From Actinomycetes bacterium (GTDB lineage Bacteria; Actinomycetota; Acidimicrobiia; Acidimicrobiales; Palsa-688), in the NCBI GenBank assembly GCA_021846485.1, contig JAJZWW010000078.1, forward strand, positions 1 through 10,741: a stretch of DNA of 10,741 nucleotides, read 5' to 3'. Positions 1-6,365 of the stretch are shown here, piece by piece (the stretch's first letter is position 1; each line of letters begins with the position of its first letter). Position numbers and translations under genes: made by a program. The notes under the pieces are model-generated. The model did not search any database, had not been told where the DNA came from, and saw nothing but the letters and a program-made list of their open reading frames with translations.

Positions 1-2
1 GG

Positions 3-533
3 GAGTTCCGGGGCCGTGAGGTACTGTTCGTCCTGCTCCTTGCCGCGCTCATGGTCCCGGCCGAGGCCACCTTGATCCCCGACTACGTGATAGCCGCCCG
101 GCTGCACCTGCTGAACAGCCTTCCCGGCCAGATCCTGCCGTTCGGGGCGAACGTCTTTGCCATCTTCTTGTTCCGGCAGTTCTTCAGGACACTGCCGCCG
201 AGCCTGTGGGAGGCGAGCCAGCTGGACCGGGTCGGCTGGTGGCGGTACCTGTGGAGGGTGGCGGTACCGATGGCGAAACCTGCTGTGGTGACCGTCTCGC
301 TCCTTACCTTCGCTACACAGTGGAGCGCCTTCCAGTGGCCGCTCATCATCACCCAAGGACCAGCCGCGAGGCCGGTGGAGGTCGGGCTGTCGTTCTTCCA
401 GGGCTTCGACGGGACCCACTGGCGTGAGATTGCCGGGGCAGCCATCTTCACGATGCTGCCGATCATCGTGGTGTTCATCTTTGCCCAGCGGTACTTCATA
501 GAAGCGGTCGCCGGACAGGCTGGTGAGAAGTGA
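3..533 (+). CDS. ABC transporter permease, CUT1 (UgpE/MalG) type, 5' truncated by window edge
   Basis: This is the C-terminal 176 residues of a sugar/glycerol-phosphate type inner-membrane permease. The frame is open from base 3, upstream of the first ATG at 51, and the sequence before that ATG (EFRGREVLFVLLLAAL) already fits the family, so the gene starts outside the window. The cytoplasmic EAA loop that docks on the ATPase is visible at residues 70-93 of the fragment (EAS..D..G.........P). Hydrophobic segments lie at about 7-26, 44-62, 92-118 and 143-162. The tail FIEAVAGQAGEK resembles the usual FI.GLTAGA ending of this family. The ATPase gene follows after 74 bp. Ugp-type systems import sn-glycerol-3-phosphate or its diesters; the substrate here is unknown, but the phn genes downstream point to a phosphorus compound. 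The last codons sit in a 31-bp tandem duplication. Confidence 0.9.
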   Translation, partial: EFRGREVLFVLLLAALMVPAEATLIPDYVIAARLHLLNSLPGQILPFGANVFAIFLFRQFFRTLPPSLWEASQLDRVGWWRYLWRVAVPMAKPAVVTVSLLTFATQWSAFQWPLIITQGPAARPVEVGLSFFQGFDGTHWREIAGAAIFTMLPIIVVFIFAQRYFIEAVAGQAGEK

Positions 534-562
534 AGCGGCTTCCGGACAGAGGGGCGAGAAGT
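501..562 (+). repeat. 31-bp imperfect tandem duplication across the permease stop codon
   Basis: Units at 501-531 and 532-562 match at 24 of 31 positions; both start gaagcgg and end gagaagt. The permease stop TGA (531-533) spans the unit boundary, so the second copy lies in the spacer before the ATPase gene. No hairpin or terminator is evident in the 534-607 spacer. Confidence 0.75.
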
Positions 563-607
563 GACCAAGTCGACCGCCCCCATGAGACCAAGGAGTGGTG
601 ATGCTGT

Positions 608-1735
608 ATGTCTGACCTGACAGTGGAGCGCGCGTCGAAGGCCTTCGGGTCGACGGCTGCGGTAGACGACGTGAGCCTGGAGGTCCACGACGGGGATTTC
701 GCCGTGCTCCTCGGCCCATCCGGATGTGGCAAGACCACCCTGCTGCGGCTCGTGGCCGGCTTCGAGCACGTAGACCGTGGCCGTATCCTCATAGACGGGA
801 AAGATGTCACCTCCGCCAAGCCGGGCGAGCGGGACGTGGCCATGGTGTTCCAGGGGTACGCGCTCTACCCGCACATGACGGTGTTCGACAACATCGCGTT
901 CGGGTTGCGGTCGATCGGTCTGCCGAAACAGGAGATCGCCGAGAGAGTCGAGCGGGTAGCGGCGAGCGTCGAGATCGAGGGCCTTCTCGGCCGGCGGCCC
1001 GGGACGCTTTCAGGCGGGCAGCGCCAGCGCGTCGCGCTGGCACGAGCGATCTCCCGGGAGCCGAAGGTGTTCCTGATGGACGAGCCGCTGTCCAACCTCG
1101 ACACCCAGTTGCGGGCCAGCATGCGGATCGAGATCAAGCGCTTGCAGAACGAGCTGGGAGCCACGGTGCTCTACGTGACCCACGACCAGGTCGAAGCGAT
1201 GACCATGGGAACGATGGTGGCGGTCCTCCACGACGGCCGCGTCGCCCAGGTCGGCACTCCCGACGAGATCTACGAGCGGCCCCGGACGCAGTTCGTCGCG
1301 ACGTTCGTCGGATCGCCACCGATGAACCTCCTGAAGGGGACGCTTCAGCGCGACGGGTCCTCGTGCCGCTTCGAGGGATCGGGCATCCAGGTCGCGCTGC
1401 CGGAGCGGTGGGCCGGGGCGGTGGGAGCCGAGCCGAGACCGGTCAGCCTCGGCGTACGCCCCGAGGATCTCCACCTGGGCGCCGTGCGCCCCGCAGCCTC
1501 GGTGCCCATGGGCGTGTGCTGTGTGGAGGTCACCGAGCAGATGGGGCACGAGACGGTCGTGCATGTGAGCGTCGGAACGTCGCTGCTGGCGGCGAGGGTC
1601 CGTAACACCTGGCAGGCGGCTCCCGGAGCGGAGATGCCCGTGTCGGTCGACGTCGAGAGGATCCAGCTGTACGAGGCCGAGACCGGCCGGGCGCTGAGCG
1701 TCGAGGATCTCCAGCTCTCGCCGGTACCGGCATGA
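608..1735 (+). CDS. ABC transporter ATP-binding subunit, UgpC/MalK type
   Basis: A 375-residue ATPase that powers the preceding permease. In order: Walker A GPSGCGKT at 36-43, Q-loop Q82 followed by ALYPHMTV (the MalK/UgpC-type Q-loop context), signature LSGGQ at 134-138, Walker B VFLMDEP at 154-160 and H-loop H192. The segment QVGTPDEIYERP (215-226) and the C-terminal region after about 240 (MNLLKG, then GVRPEDL) are the TOBE-type domain of CUT1 ATPases, so the full length is typical. The start is set by AAGGAG at 590-595, 12 nt upstream of ATG 608; the nearby ATG at 601 meets a stop after four codons. Its stop overlaps a downstream ATG (ATGA at 1732). The sequence does not settle the substrate; UgpC and MsmK-like ATPases can serve several importers. 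Confidence 0.93.
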   Translation: MSDLTVERASKAFGSTAAVDDVSLEVHDGDFAVLLGPSGCGKTTLLRLVAGFEHVDRGRILIDGKDVTSAKPGERDVAMVFQGYALYPHMTVFDNIAFGLRSIGLPKQEIAERVERVAASVEIEGLLGRRPGTLSGGQRQRVALARAISREPKVFLMDEPLSNLDTQLRASMRIEIKRLQNELGATVLYVTHDQVEAMTMGTMVAVLHDGRVAQVGTPDEIYERPRTQFVATFVGSPPMNLLKGTLQRDGSSCRFEGSGIQVALPERWAGAVGAEPRPVSLGVRPEDLHLGAVRPAASVPMGVCCVEVTEQMGHETVVHVSVGTSLLAARVRNTWQAAPGAEMPVSVDVERIQLYEAETGRALSVEDLQLSPVPA

Positions 1736-2565
1736 CCGCTGCCGGCAGGCTGTCGGAGCATGCGTTTCGAACGGGCAGCGAGCAGGTTCTTCGTCAGGGA
1801 GATGGCCCAGTCCTTCGTCAGGGAGATGGTGCAGTCCTTCGTCAGGGAGATGGCCTGGTCCTTTGTGAGGAAGATGGCCTGGTCCGGGGAGCTCCGCTCC
1901 GGCGCGCCGGTGGGTGTGATCGCCTACCCGGCGGTGCACCGGATGCTCGAGCTTCGAGCTCGGCGTCGGGTGAGGCTCCTGGCACCCACGCGACCCGGTC
2001 AGGCGTGTTCTCGGCCGGGGGCACCGGCCGTAGTGGCGACGGAGAGAGCGCGACTGCTGGCGCCCTCTGCGCGAGCGCCGGTCCGCCCAGCGGCATAGAC
2101 GAGCCGGTGGACCGCGCGAGCCTGGGAGCCCGTCGAGGTCTCGGCCGGGAGGAACGGGCCGAGCTGCTGGCGCTGGCGGTCCACCGAGACGTGGTCGAGC
2201 TGGCCGACCGGTGCCTGGCCGGCGCACCGGGGACGCGGGTGGTGGCCGAGCCCTCGGTGGGGACGGTGCCGCTGTGCGTACGGGAGCCGGTGGTCTCCGA
2301 GCGTTTCGTCGTCGCCGACGTCCTCGTCACGCGCGCCGAGGTCGAGCACCGCGGCCAGCGGGGATGGGCCATGCGCATCGGTGACGACCTCGAGGCGACG
2401 GTGGCCGCTGCCATCTGTGACGCCGAGGCCGAGTCGGGCGAGGGCCTGGCCGCCGAGGTGGAGCAGCTGTGCCGGGCGACCGATCGTCGCAGGAGCGTGG
2501 AGGCCGAACGGGAGTGGGCCGAGCTGGCGCCGACGGAGGTGCAGTTCGAGGAGCTCGAGTCGTGA
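1732..2565 (+). CDS. phnG: C-P lyase subunit PhnG with a long, doubtful N-terminal extension
   Basis: PhnG binds PhnI in the C-P lyase core and is needed for coupling phosphonate to ATP. The conserved domain is the last ~150 residues: GREERAELLALAVHRDVVELAD, then the block ending RFVVADVLVTRAEVE and GWAMRIGDDLEATVAAA, aligned by eye to E. coli PhnG (150 aa). ATG 1732 overlaps the ATPase stop (ATGA) and gives 277 residues; GTG 2107 is in frame and gives 152, the family length, but has no clear ribosome-binding site. The extra ~125 residues are low-complexity and begin with four 8-residue repeats. Third-position GC in this frame is poor across 1780-1880, where another frame looks more gene-like. 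I am sure of the product but not of the start. GTG of phnH overlaps its stop. Confidence 0.85.
   Translation: MTAAGRLSEHAFRTGSEQVLRQGDGPVLRQGDGAVLRQGDGLVLCEEDGLVRGAPLRRAGGCDRLPGGAPDARASSSASGEAPGTHATRSGVFSAGGTGRSGDGESATAGALCASAGPPSGIDEPVDRASLGARRGLGREERAELLALAVHRDVVELADRCLAGAPGTRVVAEPSVGTVPLCVREPVVSERFVVADVLVTRAEVEHRGQRGWAMRIGDDLEATVAAAICDAEAESGEGLAAEVEQLCRATDRRRSVEAEREWAELAPTEVQFEELES
1760..2098 (+). other. Alternative open frame with coding-like composition over the 24-bp array
   Basis: ATG 1760 opens a 112-codon frame in phase 2, overlapping the N-terminal extension of phnG. From 1760 to about 1955 nearly every codon ends in G or C, as in neighbouring genes. It reads FVREM repeats followed by SGAPVGVIAYPAVHRMLELRA. 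After ~1960 the bias fades and shifts back to the phnG frame. There is no convincing ribosome-binding site (GGAG at 1755-1758 is too close). It may be a small overlapping gene, a remnant, or a sign of a frameshift; no family is recognised. Confidence 0.3.
1789..1884 (+). repeat. Tandem array of four 24-bp units between ATPase gene and phnG domain
   Basis: Units at 1789-1812, 1813-1836, 1837-1860 and 1861-1884, with a core of cttcgtcagggagatgg. The first three are nearly identical and the fourth is more diverged (ctttgtgaggaagatgg). Being 24 bp, the array stays open in all three forward frames: VLRQGDGP/A/L in the phnG frame and FVREMAQS/VQS/AWS in the frame starting at 1760. The units are contiguous with no spacers. 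Confidence 0.93.
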
Positions 2566-3149
2566 CCGCACCCGTGGCTTCGGACCGTCTCGACTGCCGT
2601 GCGTCGCAGGCCGTGTTCCGGATCCTGCTCGACACCCTGGCCCGCCCAGGCCAGCTCCGGCGCCTGCCGATCGGCTCGATCGGCCCCGGCATCGTGGCCC
2701 TGGCTCTTGGCGGGGTGGACACCTCCTTCGCGGTCGTGGGCGACGAGAGGTGGCAGGAGCGTATCCGGCTTGCCACCGGGGCCGGCGTGGTTCCCCTCGA
2801 CGAGGCGCCTCTGGTCGGCCTGTACGGGCGGACGACGCCTGGCACGCTGGCGCGGCTGCGGCGGGGGAGCGCGCTGGTGCCGGAGGGTGGCGCGAAGGTC
2901 GGTCTGGCCTGCCGCCGGCTGCACCAGGGGCCGGGAGAGGTGACCGTGCGCCTGTCGGGGCCGGGCGTGGCCGGGCCGGGCGTCGTCGGCTTCGACGGGT
3001 TGGATCCGGAGCTGTTCACCGCCCTGGCCGAGGTCAACCGGGGGTTTCCTGCCGGCGTCGACGTCTGGTTCGTCGACGAGGCCGACGCCGTGGTGGGGAT
3101 GCCTCGCTCTGTTCACCAGGAGCTCATCTGTCACCAGGAGGGCATCTGA
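2562..3149 (+). CDS. phnH: C-P lyase subunit PhnH
   Basis: A core subunit of the PhnGHIJ complex, required with PhnG, PhnI and PhnL for making the ribose 1-phosphonate 5-triphosphate intermediate. The GTG at 2562 overlaps the phnG stop (GTGA) and has GAGGAG at 2548-2553, giving 195 residues against 194 in E. coli. Recognisable blocks are FRILLDTLARPGQLRRL near the N-terminus, the central TPGTLARLRRGSALVPEGGAK, and near the C-terminus the VRLSGPGV and GFPAGVDVWFVDE segments followed by GMPRSV. An in-frame ATG at 2469 would lie inside phnG and is rejected. The last 12 residues (VHQELICHQEGI) come from an 18-bp tandem duplication. One base separates its stop from the phnI start. Confidence 0.95.
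   Translation: MTAPVASDRLDCRASQAVFRILLDTLARPGQLRRLPIGSIGPGIVALALGGVDTSFAVVGDERWQERIRLATGAGVVPLDEAPLVGLYGRTTPGTLARLRRGSALVPEGGAKVGLACRRLHQGPGEVTVRLSGPGVAGPGVVGFDGLDPELFTALAEVNRGFPAGVDVWFVDEADAVVGMPRSVHQELICHQEGI
3113..3148 (+). repeat. 18-bp tandem duplication at the phnH/phnI junction
   Basis: Units at 3113-3130 and 3131-3148 read tcaccaggagctcatctg and tcaccaggagggcatctg (16 of 18 identical). The duplication is translated as the end of PhnH. The second copy provides the ribosome-binding site of phnI, while the first contains a weaker AGGAG. Confidence 0.9.
3136..3141 (+). promoter_or_regulatory. Strong ribosome-binding site of phnI
   Basis: AGGAGG, 9 nt before ATG 3151 and inside the last codons of phnH. 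It fixes the phnI start. Confidence 0.85.
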
Positions 3150-3150
3150 C

Positions 3151-4449
3151 ATGGGATATGCAGCTGCTCGCGGTGGGGCAGAGGCGATCGTCGCCGCCGA
3201 GAGGTTGGTCCGCCAAGTCCGCGAGGAGGGATCGAGCCCCCAGCTCGGCGTGGACCAGGTCGAGGAGCGCATGACGCTGGCCGTCGACCGGGTGATGGGA
3301 GAAGCCGGGCTATGGGCGCCAGAGCTGGCGGCCCGAGCCCTGCGCCAGGCCCAGGGAGACCTGGTCGAGGCCTCCCACCTGCTCCGGGCCTACCGTTCGA
3401 CACGGCCCCGGCTGGCACGTGCCGTGACGGTGTCCTCCGACGAGCTGGAGATCCTTCGCCGCATCGTGCCCGCGTACCGGGTACCCTCAGGCCCGCAGCT
3501 CCTCGGCCGCACCCTCGACTACGTCGGCCGCCTGCTGGAGGTGCCGGAGCCGCGGCCAGCGACCGACGGCGCCACACGAGCCGCAGCAGCCGAAGGAGCC
3601 ACAGCAGCCACAGCAGCCGCCATCGCCACGGGGGACGCGTCGGTCCCTGACCGCGGCGCACCGGCCACGCCTGTTACCCAGGGAGAGCCCGAGCCGCCGC
3701 CTGGACAAAACGGATCTCTCTCCCTACCCGACCGTCGGCCCCGCCGCCTGCTCGACCTGTTGCGGGGCCAAGGCCTGGCTGTGGACCGGCGGCGCTGCGA
3801 CGACCCCGAGCCCTACGACGTCCTGCGCCAGCCGGTGCGCCCCGGTGTCCCGCGCTCGGCCCGGCTGTCGACCATGGCCAGGGCTGAGACCGGGGCGCTG
3901 GTGAACCTGTGGTACCGCAACGTCCTCGGTCCCGACGGGTACATCCACGAGATCACGCTGGGCGAGGTTCGCCACGGCCGGCTGCCGGTCCGAGTCGAGC
4001 ACCCCGTCACCGGCCGGCCGGTCGTCATCGGCGCGGTACGCGTCACCGAAGTCGAGGCTATCGAGAGCCTCGACGGGCCCGACGAGCCGACAGACCTCTT
4101 CGACGTCGGCTACGGGCTGTGCCTCGGCCACAACGAAAGAAAGGCGATCGCCATGGCCAACCTCGACATCGCGCTCGAGCGGGACCAGGGGCGCAGCCTC
4201 CTCGAGCAGAGCGTGCTGATGACCACTGACGGCCTCGAGTCGTCGGGGTTCCTGGAGCACCTCAAGCTCCCGCACTACGTCACCTTCCGGTCCATGATCG
4301 AGCGCAAGCTGGCTGCCCGGCAAGCGGCGGCAGCCGAACGGGACCGGCCGGACTTACACGAGACGCCACTTGACGGATCGCGGCCGAGCGAAGCGCGCCA
4401 GGAAGACGACGAAGCGGTGCCGCCGGTGGCCGCCGGAGCTCCGGCGTGA
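3151..4449 (+). CDS. phnI: C-P lyase subunit PhnI with extended central linker
   Basis: PhnI is the nucleosidase-like subunit that, with PhnG, PhnH and PhnL, displaces adenine from ATP with a phosphonate. N-terminal signature: GGAEAI at 8-13, MTLAVDRVM at 41-49, LLRAYRS at 77-83 and PQLLGRTLDYVGRLLE at 115-130. C-terminal signature: YGLCLGHNERKAIAMA at 321-336 and HLKLPHYVTF at 370-379. H370 and H375 correspond to the E. coli histidines that bind zinc at the PhnI-PhnJ interface. At 432 residues it is about 80 longer than E. coli PhnI (354). The excess is an Ala/Thr/Pro-rich linker at roughly 133-195 and a charged tail after about 385. Start fixed by AGGAGG at 3136; stop overlaps GTG of phnJK (GTGA). 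Confidence 0.96.
   Translation: MGYAAARGGAEAIVAAERLVRQVREEGSSPQLGVDQVEERMTLAVDRVMGEAGLWAPELAARALRQAQGDLVEASHLLRAYRSTRPRLARAVTVSSDELEILRRIVPAYRVPSGPQLLGRTLDYVGRLLEVPEPRPATDGATRAAAAEGATAATAAAIATGDASVPDRGAPATPVTQGEPEPPPGQNGSLSLPDRRPRRLLDLLRGQGLAVDRRRCDDPEPYDVLRQPVRPGVPRSARLSTMARAETGALVNLWYRNVLGPDGYIHEITLGEVRHGRLPVRVEHPVTGRPVVIGAVRVTEVEAIESLDGPDEPTDLFDVGYGLCLGHNERKAIAMANLDIALERDQGRSLLEQSVLMTTDGLESSGFLEHLKLPHYVTFRSMIERKLAARQAAAAERDRPDLHETPLDGSRPSEARQEDDEAVPPVAAGAPA
3598..3615 (+). repeat. 9-bp in-frame tandem repeat in the PhnI linker
   Basis: Two perfect gccacagca units, inside a wider gca/gcc-rich stretch (about 3580-3630) that encodes an Ala-Thr run at residues 142-160 of PhnI. It expands the non-conserved linker only. 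Confidence 0.7.
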
Positions 4450-6365
4450 GCGTGACCGAGCTCACAGCAGCCAGCCTCGACGACGAATTCGCCCACCTCG
4501 ACGAGCAGTCCAAGCGGGAGATCCGCACTGCTCTGCTCACCGCGGTGGCTGTCCCCGGCTACCAGGTGCCCTTCGGCAGCCGGGAGATGCCCGTAGCCCG
4601 GGGCTGGGGGTCGGGTGGGCTGCAGATCACCCTCTCCATCATCGGCCCCGACGACGTCGTCAAGGTCATCGACCAAGGAGACGACGCCGGGGTCAACGCC
4701 GCGAACCTCCGCCGCCTGATCGTGGCCACGACCGCCGTCCAGGAGACCACCGACGCCGGCGCCGCGAGCATCATCCAGACCCGTCATCGTGTCCCCGAGC
4801 AGCCACTTGGTCCGGGTCAGATCTTCGTTCTCCAGGTGCCCGTGCCGGAGCCGCTACGGGGCGTCGAGCGGGACATGCGGGAGCTGCGCAGGATGCATGC
4901 CGAGGCCGACTACAGCCGGATGTGGGTCAGCCTGTACGAGGACATCGTGCGCCACGGCGTGGTGACCAGGACCACCGGCTACCCGGTCCTGGTCGGCGGC
5001 CGGTACGTGATGGCGACCACTCCCATCCCCCGCTGGGACGTGCCCAAGCTCCACCAGGCCAGCTTCCTCTCCCTCTTCGGCGCCGGCAGGGAGAAGCGGG
5101 TCTACGCGGTGCCGCCCCACACCAGTGTCGAGCCGCTCACCTTCGAGGATGTCGCCTTCGAGGTAGAGCAAACGCAGGGGGCCTCCTGCCTGCTATGCGA
5201 GGCCGACGACACCTACTTGGTCGAGGTGCCCGCCCGGGCAGCCTGGATCTGTAGCGACACCGACTGGTGCAGCCGCCGGCGTGACCACCTAGGTGGCGAG
5301 ACGGGCGGGGTGACATTGAAGACCGGCAGGGCTACGGTCGGCAGGGCCAAGGCCGACGGGATCACAGCCGACGGGGCCACGGCCGACAGGGTCGGTACCG
5401 GTGGGGTCGCAGCCGACGGGGTGACAGCGAAGACCGACAGGGCCACGGCCGGTGGGGTCGCAGCCGACGGGGTGACAGCGAAGACCGCCGGTGCAGGCGG
5501 GATCATGGTCGACAGGGCCACGGCCGACAGGGTCGCAGCCGACGGGGTACCGGCGGTCCCGGCGCGATCACAGAGGAGGCCGTCGGTGCCTGGCTGGACG
5601 CTCCAGGTCGACGGCCTCACGCGGCTCTTCGGCCCTGTCACAGGCTGCCGGGACGTCAGCTTCGCCGTAGCCCCCGGCGAGGCCGTCGGGATCATCGGCG
5701 AGTCGGGGTCGGGCAAGTCGACGGTGCTGCGCTGTCTGGCCGGAGACCTGGCCCCGACGGCAGGGTCGGCCGTGCTCGTGCGCCACGGCCAGTGCTCACA
5801 GGAGCAGGTCCGTCTCTTCGAGCTGGACGATACGGCCCGCCGTGTGCTGCGGATCGCCACCCTCGCCATCGTCTACCAGGACCCAGCCGAGGGTCTCGAC
5901 CTGCGCGTCTCGGCCGGCGGCAACATCGCCGAGCGCCTGACCGCAGCCGGGTGGCGGCACTTCGGTCGGATCCGGTCCCGGGCCCGCTCCCTGCTGGAGC
6001 GGGTCGAGGTTCCCGTCGATCGGATGGACGATCCGGTCGCCACGTTCTCCGGCGGAATGCGCCAGCGGGTGCAGCTGGCCAAGGCGGTGGTAAACCAGCC
6101 GGCCCTGCTGCTGCTCGACGAGCCGACCACTGGCCTCGACGCGTCCGTGGCAGCTGGGGTGCTCGACCTCATCCGCGACCTGCTGGAGGAGACCGGGATC
6201 AGCGCTGTAGTCGTCAGCCACGACATGTCGGTGATCTCCATGCTCACCTCGCGGGTCGTCGTCATGCATCGGGGGCGGGTCGTGGAGGGTGGGCTGACCG
6301 ACCAGCTCCTCGAGGATCCGCAGCACGCCTACAGCCAGCGGCTCGTCGCTGCGGCGAGGGGGTGA
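4446..6365 (+). CDS. phnJK: PhnJ-PhnK fusion: C-P bond-cleaving radical SAM enzyme joined to its ABC-type ATPase
   Basis: A single 639-codon frame. Residues 1-280 are PhnJ, which uses a [4Fe-4S] cluster and S-adenosylmethionine to break the C-P bond of ribose 1-phosphonate 5-phosphate. It has VPGYQVPFGSREMP at 36-49 (G38 matches the glycyl-radical Gly32 of E. coli), GWGSGG at 53-58, QTRHRVPE at 111-118, FGAGREKRVYAVPP at 211-224, and C248, C251, C269 and C275 (equivalent to C241, C244, C266 and the thiyl C272). Residues ~281-385 are a repetitive Ala/Asp/Gly/Thr/Val linker. Residues ~383-639 are PhnK: Walker A GESGSGKST 418-426, Q478, VSAGGNIAERL 488-498, signature FSGGM 534-538, Walker B 554-560, H592. 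The start GTG overlaps the phnI stop, with GGAG at 4435-4438. A ribosome-binding site and GTG at 5586 could also release free PhnK. Confidence 0.95.
   Translation: MSVTELTAASLDDEFAHLDEQSKREIRTALLTAVAVPGYQVPFGSREMPVARGWGSGGLQITLSIIGPDDVVKVIDQGDDAGVNAANLRRLIVATTAVQETTDAGAASIIQTRHRVPEQPLGPGQIFVLQVPVPEPLRGVERDMRELRRMHAEADYSRMWVSLYEDIVRHGVVTRTTGYPVLVGGRYVMATTPIPRWDVPKLHQASFLSLFGAGREKRVYAVPPHTSVEPLTFEDVAFEVEQTQGASCLLCEADDTYLVEVPARAAWICSDTDWCSRRRDHLGGETGGVTLKTGRATVGRAKADGITADGATADRVGTGGVAADGVTAKTDRATAGGVAADGVTAKTAGAGGIMVDRATADRVAADGVPAVPARSQRRPSVPGWTLQVDGLTRLFGPVTGCRDVSFAVAPGEAVGIIGESGSGKSTVLRCLAGDLAPTAGSAVLVRHGQCSQEQVRLFELDDTARRVLRIATLAIVYQDPAEGLDLRVSAGGNIAERLTAAGWRHFGRIRSRARSLLERVEVPVDRMDDPVATFSGGMRQRVQLAKAVVNQPALLLLDEPTTGLDASVAAGVLDLIRDLLEETGISAVVVSHDMSVISMLTSRVVVMHRGRVVEGGLTDQLLEDPQHAYSQRLVAAARG
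5398..5487 (+). repeat. 51-bp-period direct repeat in the PhnJ-PhnK linker
   Basis: A 39-nt stretch is identical at 5398-5436 and 5449-5487, giving a 51-nt (17-codon) period that encodes GGVAADGVTAKT twice. The flanking region (about 5320-5550) is a patchwork of shorter related pieces such as gccgacggggt and gacagggccacggcc, encoding motifs like ATADRV and AADGV. Codons here keep the GC-rich third positions of the neighbouring genes. Confidence 0.9.
5574..5588 (+). promoter_or_regulatory. Internal ribosome-binding site and GTG start for separate PhnK
   Basis: AGGAGG at 5574-5579 lies 6 nt before an in-frame GTG (5586-5588, codon 381 of the fusion). Initiation there would give a 259-residue protein beginning at the start of the PhnK domain, close to the 252 residues of E. 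coli PhnK. The site lies just downstream of the repeat linker and may be the original phnK start, retained after the two genes were joined. Confidence 0.6.

Noticed and set aside
1789..1884. Possible CRISPR-like array
   Set aside because: Units are directly adjacent 24-mers with no unique spacers and no cas genes nearby; this is a plain tandem repeat.
1010..2227. Reverse-strand open frame of 405 codons opposite the ATPase gene
   Set aside because: It mirrors the ATPase gene and the 24-bp array; composition is typical of an antisense shadow and no domain is visible.
1842..3272. Long reverse-strand open frame (476 codons) opposite phnG/phnH
   Set aside because: It is antisense to recognised phn genes and its translation is Arg/Pro/Ser-rich without family motifs, as expected from GC-rich sequence.
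5792..6361. Upstream ATG extension of phnL inside phnK
   Set aside because: The extension is an Arg/Gly/Ala-rich out-of-frame reading of PhnK; GTG 6362 with its GTGA overlap is far more likely.
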